From NCBI RefSeq assembly GCF_000466485.1, contig NZ_KE992946.1:19407-74714 (forward strand): 55,308 bases of DNA, read 5' to 3'. The notes under the pieces are model-generated. The model did not search any database. It saw only the letters and a list, made by a program, of their open reading frames with translations, and was not told where the DNA came from. Position numbers and translations under genes: made by a program. Positions 1-7,000 of this stretch are shown here, piece by piece (the first letter of the stretch is position 1; each line of letters begins with the position of its first letter). The stretch comes from [Clostridium] symbiosum ATCC 14940. Its GTDB lineage: Bacteria > Bacillota > Clostridia > Lachnospirales > Lachnospiraceae.

Positions 1-1
1 C

Positions 2-154
2 TCATTCGGGCCAAATCTCCCACAAAGTGTGACGTACAGCTGGCAGAAAGCAATTTTCAAACACGCTCTAAAACAGGACAACAATACTTCTGTAGAAAAG
101 ATAAGGTTTTTTGCATCTAATGTTTATGATACAATTAGCAGGGACAAGATATGA
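2..154 (+). CDS. 3' end of an unrecognised gene cut by the window edge
   Basis: An open frame runs in from the window edge for 50 codons and stops with TGA at 152-154. Its composition (mixed polar and hydrophobic residues, ending in VYDTISRDKI) looks like a genuine protein C-terminus, but I do not recognise the family. It is more A+T-rich than most of the window. The other two forward frames stop or read less like protein. No terminator hairpin follows it. Confidence 0.4.
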   Translation, partial: SFGPNLPQSVTYSWQKAIFKHALKQDNNTSVEKIRFFASNVYDTISRDKI

Positions 155-199
155 GGATAGTTACAGACCGAAACGGTATTATCAGGAGGCATATTTTTA

Positions 200-226
200 T
201 GATGAAATTTATTAAAGCTGCATAGC
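200..226 (+). other. Possible 8-codon leader-like ORF with strong ribosome site
   Basis: AGGAGG at about 184-189 is well spaced from an ATG at 200, but the frame is only eight codons (MMKFIKAA) before TAG. The last codons overlap a small hairpin (CTGCATA pairing with TATGCAG, about 218-240). It could be a leader peptide for the next gene or a decayed start of a lost gene. No function can be assigned. Confidence 0.2.
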
Positions 227-303
227 ACGGGCTTATGCAGTAAATGAAAATGAATTGTGTAGCCTTTGCTATATCCGGACAGAAAAATAGTTTGGAGGCG
301 GCG

Positions 304-633
304 ATGCGCTATCAGAAAGCAAATGAGATCTTGCCGAAAGAGCTGGTGGAATTAATTCAGTCTTATATGGACGGAGGATACGTTTATATCCCCAGAAAAG
401 AGGAAAACAGGAAAAGCTGGGGTGAGACTTCCAGTGCCAGAAAAGAAATTCAGGCAAGAAACAGAGAGATATATAAGAAATACCGGCAGGGAATGAAGGT
501 ACAGGAGCTGGCGGAACAGTTTTGTCTGTCGGAGAAGAGTATCCAGCGAATTGTGCTTCAGGAAAAAAAGCTGGCACAGAGGAATAAGAATTTAAGCATA
601 CATCAGAGTAATGAGAGCGGTGCATCGGATTAA
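304..633 (+). CDS. CD3324-like small helix-turn-helix protein (Mor activator type)
   Basis: This 109-residue protein has an N-terminal section (about 8-40) with the EILPKELVELIQSYMDGGY signature of the CD3324/Mor-activator-like family. A predicted helix-turn-helix follows at about 65-95 (YRQGMKVQELAEQFCLSEKS). The family is thought to bind DNA; its targets are unknown. I start at ATG 304 because GGAGG lies at 294-298 with ideal spacing; the frame is open back to 244 but without a ribosome site there. It stands alone and is followed by a DUF1062 gene in the same direction. The family assignment rests on recalled resemblance, and no target can be inferred. Confidence 0.7.
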   Translation: MRYQKANEILPKELVELIQSYMDGGYVYIPRKEENRKSWGETSSARKEIQARNREIYKKYRQGMKVQELAEQFCLSEKSIQRIVLQEKKLAQRNKNLSIHQSNESGASD

Positions 634-771
634 CGGATGCACCGTTTTTAGATCTCACAGGGAAATCACAGCCGCAGGACGGTTCCTTCGGCGTATTGTC
701 ATTTCTGGCGTGAGAAGGAGGTATAGTTCCGGCGCCTGCTGTGTTAAGGTTGTCATCGGAGGAACTTAGAA

Positions 772-1356
772 ATGACACGAAAACACAGAATAAAGTGGCT
801 TGTGGTGCCAAAGGAGCTTCCGGCAGTCCTGAGAAGATGTCCGAAGTGCGGTAAAAAAACGGAATATGAAAACAGCGGAAAATTCCGTGTAAACGCCAAC
901 GGGAGCCTGCTGGATATATGGCTGATATACCGCTGCGAAAGCTGTGAGACTTCCTGGAACATGGCCGTCTATGAGCGGATTGCGGCAAAGGACCTGGACA
1001 GCGGGGAATATATGGGATTTCTGAGCAATGATGCGGCGCTGGCGGCCAGATATGGCAGCAGCCGTGAAGTATTTGCAGCAAACAGGGCGGAGCAGGTGTT
1101 GCATGCGGGGGAATACACGGTCCGGGAAACTAAGCTTTCGGAGGTATGTCTCACACAGGAATGGGATGAGACGGAGATTTCTCTGGAGGGAGCCATAAAA
1201 ATAAGGGTTGATGCATTATTTGCAAGGCAATGGGGAATTTCCAGAAGCAGGGTCAAAGAACTGTGCATCCGGGGACTGCTCCGGGACGGGAACGGGATGG
1301 TGGATCCGGGGATGCGGGTGAGGGATGGGCAGTTGTTTTACTCGAGAAATGAATGA
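772..1356 (+). CDS. DUF1062 domain protein
   Basis: This 194-residue soluble protein has two CxxC pairs early (RCPKCGKK at about 24 and RCESCET at about 54) that would bind a zinc ion. A conserved body matches the DUF1062 family (VPKELPAVLRRCPKCG start, SCETSWNMAVYERI). The C-terminal third (about 140-190) contains an S4-like stretch (WGISRSRVKELCIRGLL) that suggests RNA binding. The start is supported by CGGAGGA at about 757-763. The family has no established function; zinc-ribbon plus S4-like architecture hints at a nucleic-acid role, which is inference. It is monocistronic, with a strong terminator at 1548-1591. Confidence 0.8.
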   Translation: MTRKHRIKWLVVPKELPAVLRRCPKCGKKTEYENSGKFRVNANGSLLDIWLIYRCESCETSWNMAVYERIAAKDLDSGEYMGFLSNDAALAARYGSSREVFAANRAEQVLHAGEYTVRETKLSEVCLTQEWDETEISLEGAIKIRVDALFARQWGISRSRVKELCIRGLLRDGNGMVDPGMRVRDGQLFYSRNE

Positions 1357-1447
1357 CACAGGCCCGGGATTGACCGGTTTAACAGGAAGGCAGTCTGTAT
1401 CTGCGCCGATTTGTTTATAGGGCTGTCGGCTCTTGTTTTTAGTGCAT

Positions 1448-1543
1448 ATGTGGTTTTTCGTCACAGGCATTGCGGTTATTCTGATTACAATCGCTGCATT
1501 ACTGGCAAACAGAAGTGCCGGCGACGGAGTAAATCCTGACTGA
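1448..1543 (+). CDS. Possible 31-residue single-pass membrane peptide
   Basis: An ATG at 1448 opens a 31-codon frame whose first 21 residues form one hydrophobic helix (FFVTGIAVILITIAALLA), followed by a short polar tail that ends at TGA 1541-1543. No clear ribosome site precedes it; a TTG start a few codons upstream is possible. It lies directly before a strong terminator, so it would sit at the end of the DUF1062 transcript. It could be a real small membrane protein or a gene remnant. Confidence 0.3.
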   Translation: MWFFVTGIAVILITIAALLANRSAGDGVNPD

Positions 1544-1547
1544 AAAT

Positions 1548-1591
1548 GGAGGTGCGGCATAACCGGCTTAAACCGGTCCTGCCGCACCTCC
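1548..1591. terminator. Strong intergenic hairpin, terminator between convergent genes
   Basis: A 12-bp perfect stem (GGAGGTGCGGCA at 1548-1559 with its complement at 1580-1591) encloses a smaller ACCGG/CCGGT stem. It lies between the rightward DUF1062 gene and the leftward queD-like gene. There is no long T-run on either side, so termination efficiency is uncertain. Confidence 0.6.
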
Positions 1592-1614
1592 GATGCGTTT
1601 AAAATCAAATCCGA

Positions 1615-2181
1615 CTACTGTTTCTTATATCCGCATTTTGGGCAGATACCGTTTTCATTTAATGCGATGCCGCACAACGGGCACCGGTCGATCCGGTTCT
1701 TTGTCTGGAACTCTTCCGAAGCTTTATTAACACCGCTTGAAAAGGTGATTTTTGCAATGTTAAGCTTGTCCTTCAGCAGATCATATACGATCTTGATCAT
1801 GCCCTCAACGGTCATCGTCTCTTTTGTGACAACCAGCCGGCATTCCGGATAAGCAGTTGCAAGGTCAGTGTGAAAAGCCGGGCCCTTCATCTGATTGTGC
1901 GGTGCGCCGTCTTTAATGCCCTGTTCCTCATAAACCTTGAGGATTGCAGGCAGCAGCGGATCGTCCTCTCTCAGAATCAGAGCATGGTCAAAGTTCTTTA
2001 AAACGTCCCAGGCTGTTTTCTGGATTTCGTTACAGGGGAAAACCATATTAACGCCGGGTTCTACAGAATCTTCTACTTCAATAGTAAGAATTCCTGTGTG
2101 TCCGTGTAAATACTGTGCTTCTCCTTTGAATCCAAAGAATCTGTGTGCGTATTGAAGGTCTAACGTGGTAATACTTCTCAT
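1615..2181 (-). CDS. 6-pyruvoyl-tetrahydropterin synthase / QueD-family enzyme with C-terminal zinc ribbon
   Basis: The 188-residue protein carries the PTPS/QueD zinc-binding signature near its N-terminus (YAHRF at about 11-15 and LHGHTG at about 24-29). Family members bind Zn2+ and form the pterin or 7-carboxy-deazaguanine precursor rings. The C-terminus adds CPLC and CPKCGYKK (about 167-188), a zinc-ribbon tail not found in ordinary QueD. No queC, queE or folE neighbour is present, so its pathway cannot be read from context. AAAAGGAG precedes the start. The promoter appears to lie beyond a 140-nt palindromic element (2218-2357), giving a long structured leader. Function is confident at superfamily level only. 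Confidence 0.75.
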   Translation of the reverse strand: MRSITTLDLQYAHRFFGFKGEAQYLHGHTGILTIEVEDSVEPGVNMVFPCNEIQKTAWDVLKNFDHALILREDDPLLPAILKVYEEQGIKDGAPHNQMKGPAFHTDLATAYPECRLVVTKETMTVEGMIKIVYDLLKDKLNIAKITFSSGVNKASEEFQTKNRIDRCPLCGIALNENGICPKCGYKKQ

Positions 2182-2217
2182 AGTTTGTTCTCCTTTTCTT
2201 ATTGTAGTGTTTGCGGG

Positions 2218-2357
2218 GTAACAGTTCAGCCGTGATGTATTCCGCGAGGTGTTTTCGCTGTTTTTTGCGAAAATCCCGAGTTGTGCGGCGCGAAACGGCG
2301 TTTTTTGCCGTTTCTGTGCATTATTTATTACGGTTTAGCCGAAGGCTGAACTGTAAC
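2218..2357. repeat. 140-bp palindromic element with a multi-hairpin fold (family C)
   Basis: GTAACAGTTCAGCCG at 2218-2232 pairs with GGCTGAACTGTAAC at 2344-2357. Inside are at least two further hairpins: GAAACGGC with GCCGTTTC, and TTTTCGC with GCGAAAA, both with A-rich loops when read on the minus strand. The whole can fold as a junction with arms. It lies in the probable 5' leader of the queD-like gene. Fragments with the same end (GTAACAGTTCAG) recur at 53309 and, more weakly, at 6939, so I class it as a dispersed intergenic repeat rather than a gene-specific riboswitch. Confidence 0.55.
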
Positions 2358-2431
2358 TTTGCAGGGTTTCTATACTCCTATATGTATTGACAATGTAATT
2401 GTTCCGATATACGGCCATTGTTTTATAGGTA

Positions 2432-2812
2432 TTATTTATTACAGTCCGGGCAGATGCCCTTAAAAATGATATCGTGGCTTGTAAACTCAAACCCATGGGT
2501 ATTTTTAATGGTTTTCTCCAGATCCTTCATATAGTCCATGTCAACATCAAAGACCTGTCCGCATTTTGTGCATACTACGTGATAATGGTCGGTGCACAGG
2601 AAGTCATAGCGGTCGGCCCCTCCTGGGATTTCCCTTTTGCGTATCTCACCCAGTTCAGACAATCGCTGCAGATTACGGTACACCGTCCCTCTGCCGATGG
2701 TAGGGTGATCTTTGGCAATGGCATTATAAATCTCATCTGCGCTTGCATGCTTCCTCATCTTCTTAACTGTTTCTGAAACTAAAGCGTATTGAATTGTTTG
2801 ACGTTTTACCAT
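2432..2812 (-). CDS. Fur/PerR-family metalloregulator
   Basis: This 126-residue protein has the Fur architecture. An N-terminal winged helix (about 1-75, HASADEIYNAIAKDHPTIGRGTVYRNLQRL) is followed by a dimer domain with the metal-site stretch DHYHVVCTKCG and a second pair, CPDC, at the C-terminus that would hold structural zinc. Proteins of this type repress iron, zinc or peroxide-stress genes. The closest feel is PerR, but a PerR or Zur assignment needs alignment of the regulatory-site residues. I use ATG 2812 with AAGGA upstream; the longer frame to 2863 would begin upstream of the likely transcription start. No obvious terminator follows. Confidence 0.85.
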   Translation of the reverse strand: MVKRQTIQYALVSETVKKMRKHASADEIYNAIAKDHPTIGRGTVYRNLQRLSELGEIRKREIPGGADRYDFLCTDHYHVVCTKCGQVFDVDMDYMKDLEKTIKNTHGFEFTSHDIIFKGICPDCNK

Positions 2813-2851
2813 GATTAAAGTCCTTGCTATTAATATTTTGTTCTTAATGAG

Positions 2852-2880
2852 ATTATATCCCAATAAAAATAAAATGTCAA
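2852..2880 (-). promoter_or_regulatory. Sigma-A promoter of the Fur-family gene
   Basis: On the minus strand TTGACA (2875-2880) and TATAAT (2852-2857) are separated by exactly 17 bases, a consensus match at both hexamers. It sets the transcript start near 2845 and so fixes the Fur-family start codon at 2812. No clear inverted repeat overlaps it to suggest autoregulation. Confidence 0.8.
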
Positions 2881-2919
2881 TAGAAAAATGAGAAAAAATT
2901 CCAGAGTGCGATCCTCCGG

Positions 2920-2998
2920 TTACTGTTCACACGGTTGCGTTACGCGAAGCGTGTTATTGTTCGCAGCACGCCGCTTTTTGGCGGGGTGTGAACAGTAA
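2920..2998. repeat. Palindromic intergenic repeat (family B)
   Basis: TTACTGTTCACAC (2920-2932) is matched by GTGTGAACAGTAA (2986-2998), enclosing smaller hairpins (ACGCGAAGCGT, GCCGC..GCGG). A related element with TTACTGTTC and GAATAGTAA arms lies at 6733-6795 after leuA. Both are non-coding and intergenic. Confidence 0.55.
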
Positions 2999-3001
2999 CA
3001 T

Positions 3002-3051
3002 CCTCCGCGGAGGGGTTTTTATTTAACAGGAGAACTCTCCTGTTAAATAAA
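3002..3051. repeat. Terminator-like hairpin plus family A palindrome
   Basis: CCTCCGCGGAGG with a T5 tract (about 3002-3020) is joined directly to a 34-bp palindrome at 3018-3051 with arms TTTATTTAACAGGAG and CTCCTGTTAAATAAA. The same palindrome recurs at 4609, 33657 and 33788, each time entering from a poly-T tract. It could act as a two-way terminator between sdpI and the Fur-family gene's promoter region. Confidence 0.65.
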
Positions 3052-3091
3052 AATAGAGCAGACCATATTTCACGGTCTGCTCAGGCCGGCA

Positions 3092-3745
3092 TCAGCCGGG
3101 GGTTCCATATTTTTGGCGCCACCAGATATAAGACATAAGACATGGGACAAATGCGCTTGCTAGCAGCATTGCCACAATGACATAGCCGCTCCATCTGTCA
3201 GTTATGGACCAGCCCAAAATCACTGCGGCAGCTCCTGCGGCAAACATGGTTTTGCCTGCGAAACGGTGGGTTCTCAGCCAGATTTCTTCATCGGACAGTG
3301 TCCAGGGCGTCTTGATTCCCAGGTAAAAATTACTCTTGATTTTCGGCATGATATTGCCTATAAACATAAACAGGACTCCGATGGCCAGCGTAACAATTTT
3401 CCCAACAGAGATATGGCCGGGGAAGAAAGATTCACTCAGCGTAATTCCCAGCATAATGAGCAGGAAAACCTGTAAGAAAACACAAAAGGTGTCATAGTAG
3501 GCATTGAATTTCACATAATTTCTTCTGCGCGGATCAATTTGCGGCAGATAATCAAACAGGAATGCCATGAGAGGCAGCAGTCCGCAGCACAGCCAGATTC
3601 TGCTTTTCGGGCTGTAGGTGACGGTACCGTTAAAGCCCCAGTTCGTGGGAATCTGTTCAGGCAGCCGCGAATACACGGCGGCAGTTATAAGGATGCCGAT
3701 GGCTGCCAGGGTGTAATTTAAAATTCTCAGTTTCTTACTTTTCAT
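3092..3745 (-). CDS. SdpI-family membrane protein (DUF1648 + SdpI)
   Basis: This 217-residue protein has about six hydrophobic segments. The N-terminal DUF1648 part (about 8-60) contains the family's P-x-H/N-W stretch, here LPEQIPTNWGFNG. The C-terminal SdpI part includes the conserved NFYLGIKTPWTLSDEEIWLRTH (about 140-162). In Bacillus SdpI gives immunity to the SdpC cannibalism toxin and sequesters SdpR at the membrane. Here it overlaps the sdpR-like gene by 11 bases, so the pair is one operon. No sdpABC toxin genes are visible, so it may protect against toxins of others or have another envelope role. Confidence 0.85.
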   Translation of the reverse strand: MKSKKLRILNYTLAAIGILITAAVYSRLPEQIPTNWGFNGTVTYSPKSRIWLCCGLLPLMAFLFDYLPQIDPRRRNYVKFNAYYDTFCVFLQVFLLIMLGITLSESFFPGHISVGKIVTLAIGVLFMFIGNIMPKIKSNFYLGIKTPWTLSDEEIWLRTHRFAGKTMFAAGAAAVILGWSITDRWSGYVIVAMLLASAFVPCLMSYIWWRQKYGTPG

Positions 3746-4013
3746 CGGATGTCTCCCCTTTCAATGTTAAAATCCAGTTCATAATATCATCCATAACGGT
3801 CGTGTTGAGAGAATAGTAGATATATTTCCCATTTTTTTCGTCGTCAATCAGGCCGGCGGATTTCAGGATAGACAGATGGTGGGAAATGGTTGCCCCCGTC
3901 ATCTTGAAATGCTCTACAATGTCACCGGCAGCCATCGGGCCGTCCTTCAGCAGGTTGAGAATTTCCCTCCTGGTAGGATCGGATAGCGCTTTAAAGGTAT
4001 CTCCGAAAGCCAT
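3735..4013 (-). CDS. SdpR-like ArsR-family autorepressor
   Basis: This 92-residue winged-helix protein contains the ArsR/SdpR core (FKALSDPTRREILNLLKDGPMAAGDIVEHF at about 8-38, recognition helix TGATISHHLSILKSAGLI at about 39-56). It has no metal-binding cysteine cluster, which fits SdpR rather than a metal sensor. It precedes and overlaps sdpI. Upstream lies a symmetric AT-rich operator (4060-4091) downstream of a good promoter, as expected of an autorepressor released when SdpI is occupied. The start has GGAGGCTGCC upstream on the minus strand. Confidence 0.85.
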   Translation of the reverse strand: MAFGDTFKALSDPTRREILNLLKDGPMAAGDIVEHFKMTGATISHHLSILKSAGLIDDEKNGKYIYYSLNTTVMDDIMNWILTLKGETSDEK

Positions 4014-4059
4014 GGCAGCCTCCCTTCTGTTTTGTGGTAATTCGGTTCACTGTATCAAA

Positions 4060-4091
4060 ACATTTAGACGTTTAGAAAATTATCTAAATGT
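4060..4091 (-). promoter_or_regulatory. Probable SdpR operator
   Basis: ACATTTAGA (4060-4068) and TCTAAATGT (4083-4091) form a perfect 9-bp inverted repeat with a 14-base spacer; the spacer repeats TTTAGA once more. It lies 12 bases downstream of the -10 box of the sdpRI promoter, the place for a repressor that blocks its own operon. SdpR binding here is inference from position. Confidence 0.55.
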
Positions 4092-4102
4092 ATTGTTCCT
4101 AA

Positions 4103-4131
4103 AGAATATCACAAGATATTGTCATTGTCAA
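4103..4131 (-). promoter_or_regulatory. Sigma-A promoter of sdpRI
   Basis: On the minus strand TTGACA (4126-4131) and TATTCT (4103-4108) are separated by 17 bases. Transcription would start about 4096 and run through the inverted repeat at 4060-4091 into the sdpR-like gene. Confidence 0.65.
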
Positions 4132-4266
4132 CATAACAGCTCAAATTAGTATTACCTGTATATTCCAACTGTGAAACTGACCGGTCGGCTTTCAAATATA
4201 CGCAGAGAGTGTTCTTAAAAATAAAAAAGGATAAAATAAGTCAACAAAATTGATTAAAATCGTACC

Positions 4267-4295
4267 TTGTGGGGCGGAGAAAAGTATGTTACCAT
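4267..4295 (+). promoter_or_regulatory. Candidate promoter of the leuA T-box leader
   Basis: TTGTGG (4267-4272) and TACCAT (4290-4295) have 17-base spacing and sit about 40 bases before the first paired part of the T-box. Both hexamers are weak matches, so this is tentative. Confidence 0.35.
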
Positions 4296-4324
4296 TTACA
4301 AAGAAAGTTAAAACTGAATAGAAT

Positions 4325-4612
4325 AAAGCGAAGAAGAGGAAGAGTAATTGTTCTTACGGAAAATACAGAGAGCTGCCGGATGGTGCGAGGCAGCCGGGAA
4401 AGTGCAGTGAACTGGCCTCAGAGCGGCCGGCTGAAGGTCTTTTAAAGATTGGGTAGGTACGGACGGAGCTCCCGCCGTAAAAAGGGGAATGGCATGACAG
4501 TGCCGGTAAGTGCATGGCGTATCCGCCGTGAAATAGAGTGGTACCGCGTAAATGATTACATTGCGTCTCTATAAAAATGTCTCAGACAGGCATTTTTATG
4601 GAGATTTTTTTA
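4325..4612 (+). ncRNA. T-box riboswitch, probably leucine-tRNA responsive
   Basis: The leader has the hallmark antiterminator sequence GAGTGGTACCGCG (4536-4548), a stem I with an AG-bulge/GGTGCGAG terminal-loop type sequence (about 4380-4388), and a terminator hairpin with T-run (4566-4612). A CTC leucine codon at 4417-4419 lies in the place expected for the specifier (after GTGAACTGGC). With leuA next downstream, uncharged tRNA-Leu should favour read-through. The specifier choice is inferred from position rather than a full fold. Confidence 0.9.
4566..4612 (+). terminator. T-box attenuator terminator
   Basis: TCTCTATAAAAATG pairs with CATTTTTATGGAGA around a short loop and is followed by a run of seven or more T. 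It competes with the T-box antiterminator. The T-run merges into the family A palindrome at 4609. Confidence 0.85.
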
Positions 4613-4676
4613 TTTAACAGGAACGTCCTCCTGTTAAATAAAAACCGCTCCGAGGAGAATCCCGCGGGCGGGATTT
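4609..4676. repeat. Family A palindrome plus CCCGCG hairpin inside the leuA leader
   Basis: TTTATTTAACAGGA (4609-4622) and TCCTGTTAAATAAA (4629-4642) form a 14-bp inverted repeat starting in the T-run of the T-box terminator. AACCGCTCCGAGGAGA follows, then a GAATCCCGC/GCGGGATT hairpin (4657-4676). The same order of parts occurs at 33657-33780. Read-through leuA mRNA must carry both hairpins shortly before its ribosome site. Confidence 0.7.
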
Positions 4677-4703
4677 CATTAACAAAACAGGGAGGAACCG
4701 AAA

Positions 4704-6701
4704 ATGAATGCAGAAGTAAAATATGGAAAATCTTATTTTATGCCTCCGGTCGTGACCTACGACTGGGTGACGAAGGATTATATTGATAAAGCGCCGATCT
4801 GGTGCAGCGTGGATTTGCGCGACGGAAACCAGGCCCTCGTGGAACCGATGGGACTGAGTGAGAAGCTGGAATATTTCAAGATGCTGATAGAGATCGGGTT
4901 TAAAGAAATCGAAGTGGGATTTCCGGCTGCCTCCGATACGGAATACCAGTTTATCAGGGCGCTTATTGAACGGAACATGATTCCGGACGACGTAACGATT
5001 CAGGTGCTGACCCAGGCGAGGGAGCATATCATTAAGAAAACGTTCGAGGCGGTAAAAGGGGCGCCGCATGCCATCGTCCATCTCTACAATTCCACTTCCG
5101 TTGCACAGCGGGAGCAGGTATTTAAGAAGGATAAGGAAGAGGTCAAGAAAATTGCGGTTGACGGCGCCGTGCTGTTAAAGAGCCTTGCCGATGAGACAGA
5201 GGGGAATTTTACATTTGAATACAGCCCGGAAAGCTTTCCGGGAACAGAGGTTGACTATGCGGTAGAGGTGTGCAATGCCGTGCTTGATATCTGGAAACCG
5301 TCACCTGACCGAAAGGTGATTATCAACATACCGACCACGGTCCAGATTGCAATGCCTCATGTATTCGCCACTCAAATTGAGTACATTCACAAGAACCTGA
5401 AATACAGGGACAGCGTGCTTATCAGCGTTCATCCCCACAATGACAGAGGATGCGGAATCAGTGATGCCGAGATGGGCGTGCTGGCCGGAGCCGACCGGGT
5501 GGAGGGCACGCTCTTTGGAAACGGAGAGAGAACCGGTAATGTGGATCTGGTCACAGTTGCAATGAATATGTTCTGTCATGGTGTGGAACCGGGACTTGAT
5601 TTCAGCCGCATATCCAAAATAAGAGAGACATATGAGATTCTCACAGGCATGAAGGTACATGAGAGAACTCCTTATGCGGGTGATTTGGTATTTACCGCCT
5701 TTTCCGGCTCCCATCAGGATGCTATTTCCAAAGGCATGGCCTGGAGGGAGGAAGGTAAGAGCGGGGAACGGTGGGATGTTCCCTATCTGCCCATCGATCC
5801 GGCGGACGTGGGCCGTGAGTATGAGTCGGATGTAATCCGTATCAACAGCCAGTCCGGAAAGGGCGGCGTTGCCTTTATACTGAAACAGAATTTCGGAATC
5901 GATGTGCCGGATAAGATGAGAGAAGAAGTGGGTTATCTGGTGAAAGGCGTCTCCGACAGGAAACATCAGGAACTGGCCCCGGGAGAGATTTACCAGATTT
6001 TCGAGGATCACTATGTCTGCCCGCGCAGCGTATTTCATATTGCGGACTACAGCTTTAAACAGGCGGAGGACGGTATTGCGGCCCAGGTAACAATAGAACA
6101 GAATAAGGAAAGACGCGTAATTGAGACGACAGGCAACGGACGCCTCGATGCGGTCAGCAATGCAATCAAGCTTTACTTTGGCATCACCTATGAGCTGAAT
6201 GTCTACGAAGAACATGCGGTGTCAAGAGGGTCTTCCTCAAAGGCGGCCGCCTATGTCGGCATCATGAACCAGGGCAATATGTTCTGGGGCGTTGGAATCG
6301 ACGAAGATATCATGGCGAGCTCCATTGAAGCACTGGTATCGGCAGCCAACAAACTGGCGGCCAGCCAGAATGTGAAGGAGGGCAGGGAAGAGAGAATTGT
6401 CGATATCATGAAATATGTGCAGAACCACTATTATGATGTGACGCTGGAGGATTTGGCCGAGAGCTTCAACCTGTCTAAACCTTATCTTTCCAGATATATC
6501 AGGCAGAAATCAGGTATGACTTTCCAGGAGGCGGTCAAGAAAGCCAGGCTTAAACGGGCCAGGAAGATGCTCAAGGAATCAAACCAGACAGTGGAGTCCA
6601 TTGCGGAAACAGTTGGATATGAGACGGTGGAGCATTTTAACAGGCTGTTTAAAAAGACGTATAACATGACACCGGGGCAGTACCGGTCGCAGAACAGATA
6701 G
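4704..6701 (+). CDS. leuA: 2-isopropylmalate synthase fused to an AraC-type DNA-binding domain
   Basis: This 665-residue protein condenses acetyl-CoA with 2-ketoisovalerate, the first step of leucine synthesis. It is a type 2 (yeast/actinobacterial-like) LeuA: the TIM-barrel start has [17 protein letters not shown] at about 32-48, metal ligands lie in HPHNDRG (about 247) and [12 protein letters not shown] (about 275), and the LeuA regulatory (allosteric) domain spans about 440-560. The normal enzyme ends near there. Here the same open frame continues into two AraC/XylS helix-turn-helix motifs (about 567-662; [21 protein letters not shown] and [20 protein letters not shown]). No frameshift or stop separates them. 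GGGAGG precedes ATG 4704. It stands alone behind a leucine T-box. A leucine-sensing enzyme that binds DNA is inference; the fusion is seen directly. Confidence 0.93.
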   Translation: MNAEVKYGKSYFMPPVVTYDWVTKDYIDKAPIWCSVDLRDGNQALVEPMGLSEKLEYFKMLIEIGFKEIEVGFPAASDTEYQFIRALIERNMIPDDVTIQVLTQAREHIIKKTFEAVKGAPHAIVHLYNSTSVAQREQVFKKDKEEVKKIAVDGAVLLKSLADETEGNFTFEYSPESFPGTEVDYAVEVCNAVLDIWKPSPDRKVIINIPTTVQIAMPHVFATQIEYIHKNLKYRDSVLISVHPHNDRGCGISDAEMGVLAGADRVEGTLFGNGERTGNVDLVTVAMNMFCHGVEPGLDFSRISKIRETYEILTGMKVHERTPYAGDLVFTAFSGSHQDAISKGMAWREEGKSGERWDVPYLPIDPADVGREYESDVIRINSQSGKGGVAFILKQNFGIDVPDKMREEVGYLVKGVSDRKHQELAPGEIYQIFEDHYVCPRSVFHIADYSFKQAEDGIAAQVTIEQNKERRVIETTGNGRLDAVSNAIKLYFGITYELNVYEEHAVSRGSSSKAAAYVGIMNQGNMFWGVGIDEDIMASSIEALVSAANKLAASQNVKEGREERIVDIMKYVQNHYYDVTLEDLAESFNLSKPYLSRYIRQKSGMTFQEAVKKARLKRARKMLKESNQTVESIAETVGYETVEHFNRLFKKTYNMTPGQYRSQNR

Positions 6702-6732
6702 AAAAACAGAGAGAAATTTTCCGGGTTATGAA

Positions 6733-6795
6733 GCGCATGGTTACTGTTCGCGGAGCCGCGCTTTTCAGCAGGGCCGTGAATAGTAACAGCGCATG
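6733..6795. repeat. Palindromic intergenic repeat (family B copy)
   Basis: GCGCATGGTTACTGTTC and a matching GAATAGTAACAGCGCATG flank a GC-rich middle. The arms share TTACTGTTC with the element at 2920-2998. It lies just past leuA and before its terminator. Confidence 0.45.
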
Positions 6796-6809
6796 AATGC
6801 CGGGAAACA

Positions 6810-6862
6810 GTAAAAAGGGCCTCCCATGATTAAATTCAAAAATCATGGGAGGCCCTTTTTAC
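6810..6862. terminator. Strong bidirectional terminator after leuA
   Basis: GTAAAAAGGGCCTCCCATG and its exact complement form a 22-bp stem (6810-6831 with 6841-6862) around a 9-base loop, with A-run on one side and T-run on the other. It ends the leuA transcript and would work in both directions. Confidence 0.9.
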
Positions 6863-6883
6863 TGGAGGCAGTAGCGGAAGCTA

Positions 6884-6912
6884 TTGTATAGTGTGCAAAA
6901 AGAACTTATAAT
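6884..6912 (+). promoter_or_regulatory. Sigma-A promoter of the MEMO-AMMECR1 operon
   Basis: TTGTAT (6884-6889) and TATAAT (6907-6912) are spaced by 17 bases. The leader of about 80 bases holds a small CAGTTCA/TGAACTG hairpin (6942-6962) before the GGGAGGT ribosome site of the gene at 7001. Confidence 0.65.
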
Positions 6913-7000
6913 GAATTTATATAGGACAGGCGGATATATAACAGTTCAGACAACGTGAACTGCTGCGCGGATTGATAATATAACGAAGGGAGGTAACTGT

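Noticed and set aside
269-1081. 270-codon minus-strand frame over the first two genes
   Set aside because: It opposes two genes with recognisable family features and ribosome sites, has skewed Ser/Pro/His-rich composition and no ribosome site; it is a shadow frame.
2813-2863. Longer start for the Fur-family regulator
   Set aside because: The consensus -10 box at 2852-2857 lies within this extension, so it would not be transcribed.
5301-6215. 304-codon minus-strand frame inside leuA
   Set aside because: It lies wholly within the conserved leuA coding sequence on the opposite strand; no family resemblance.
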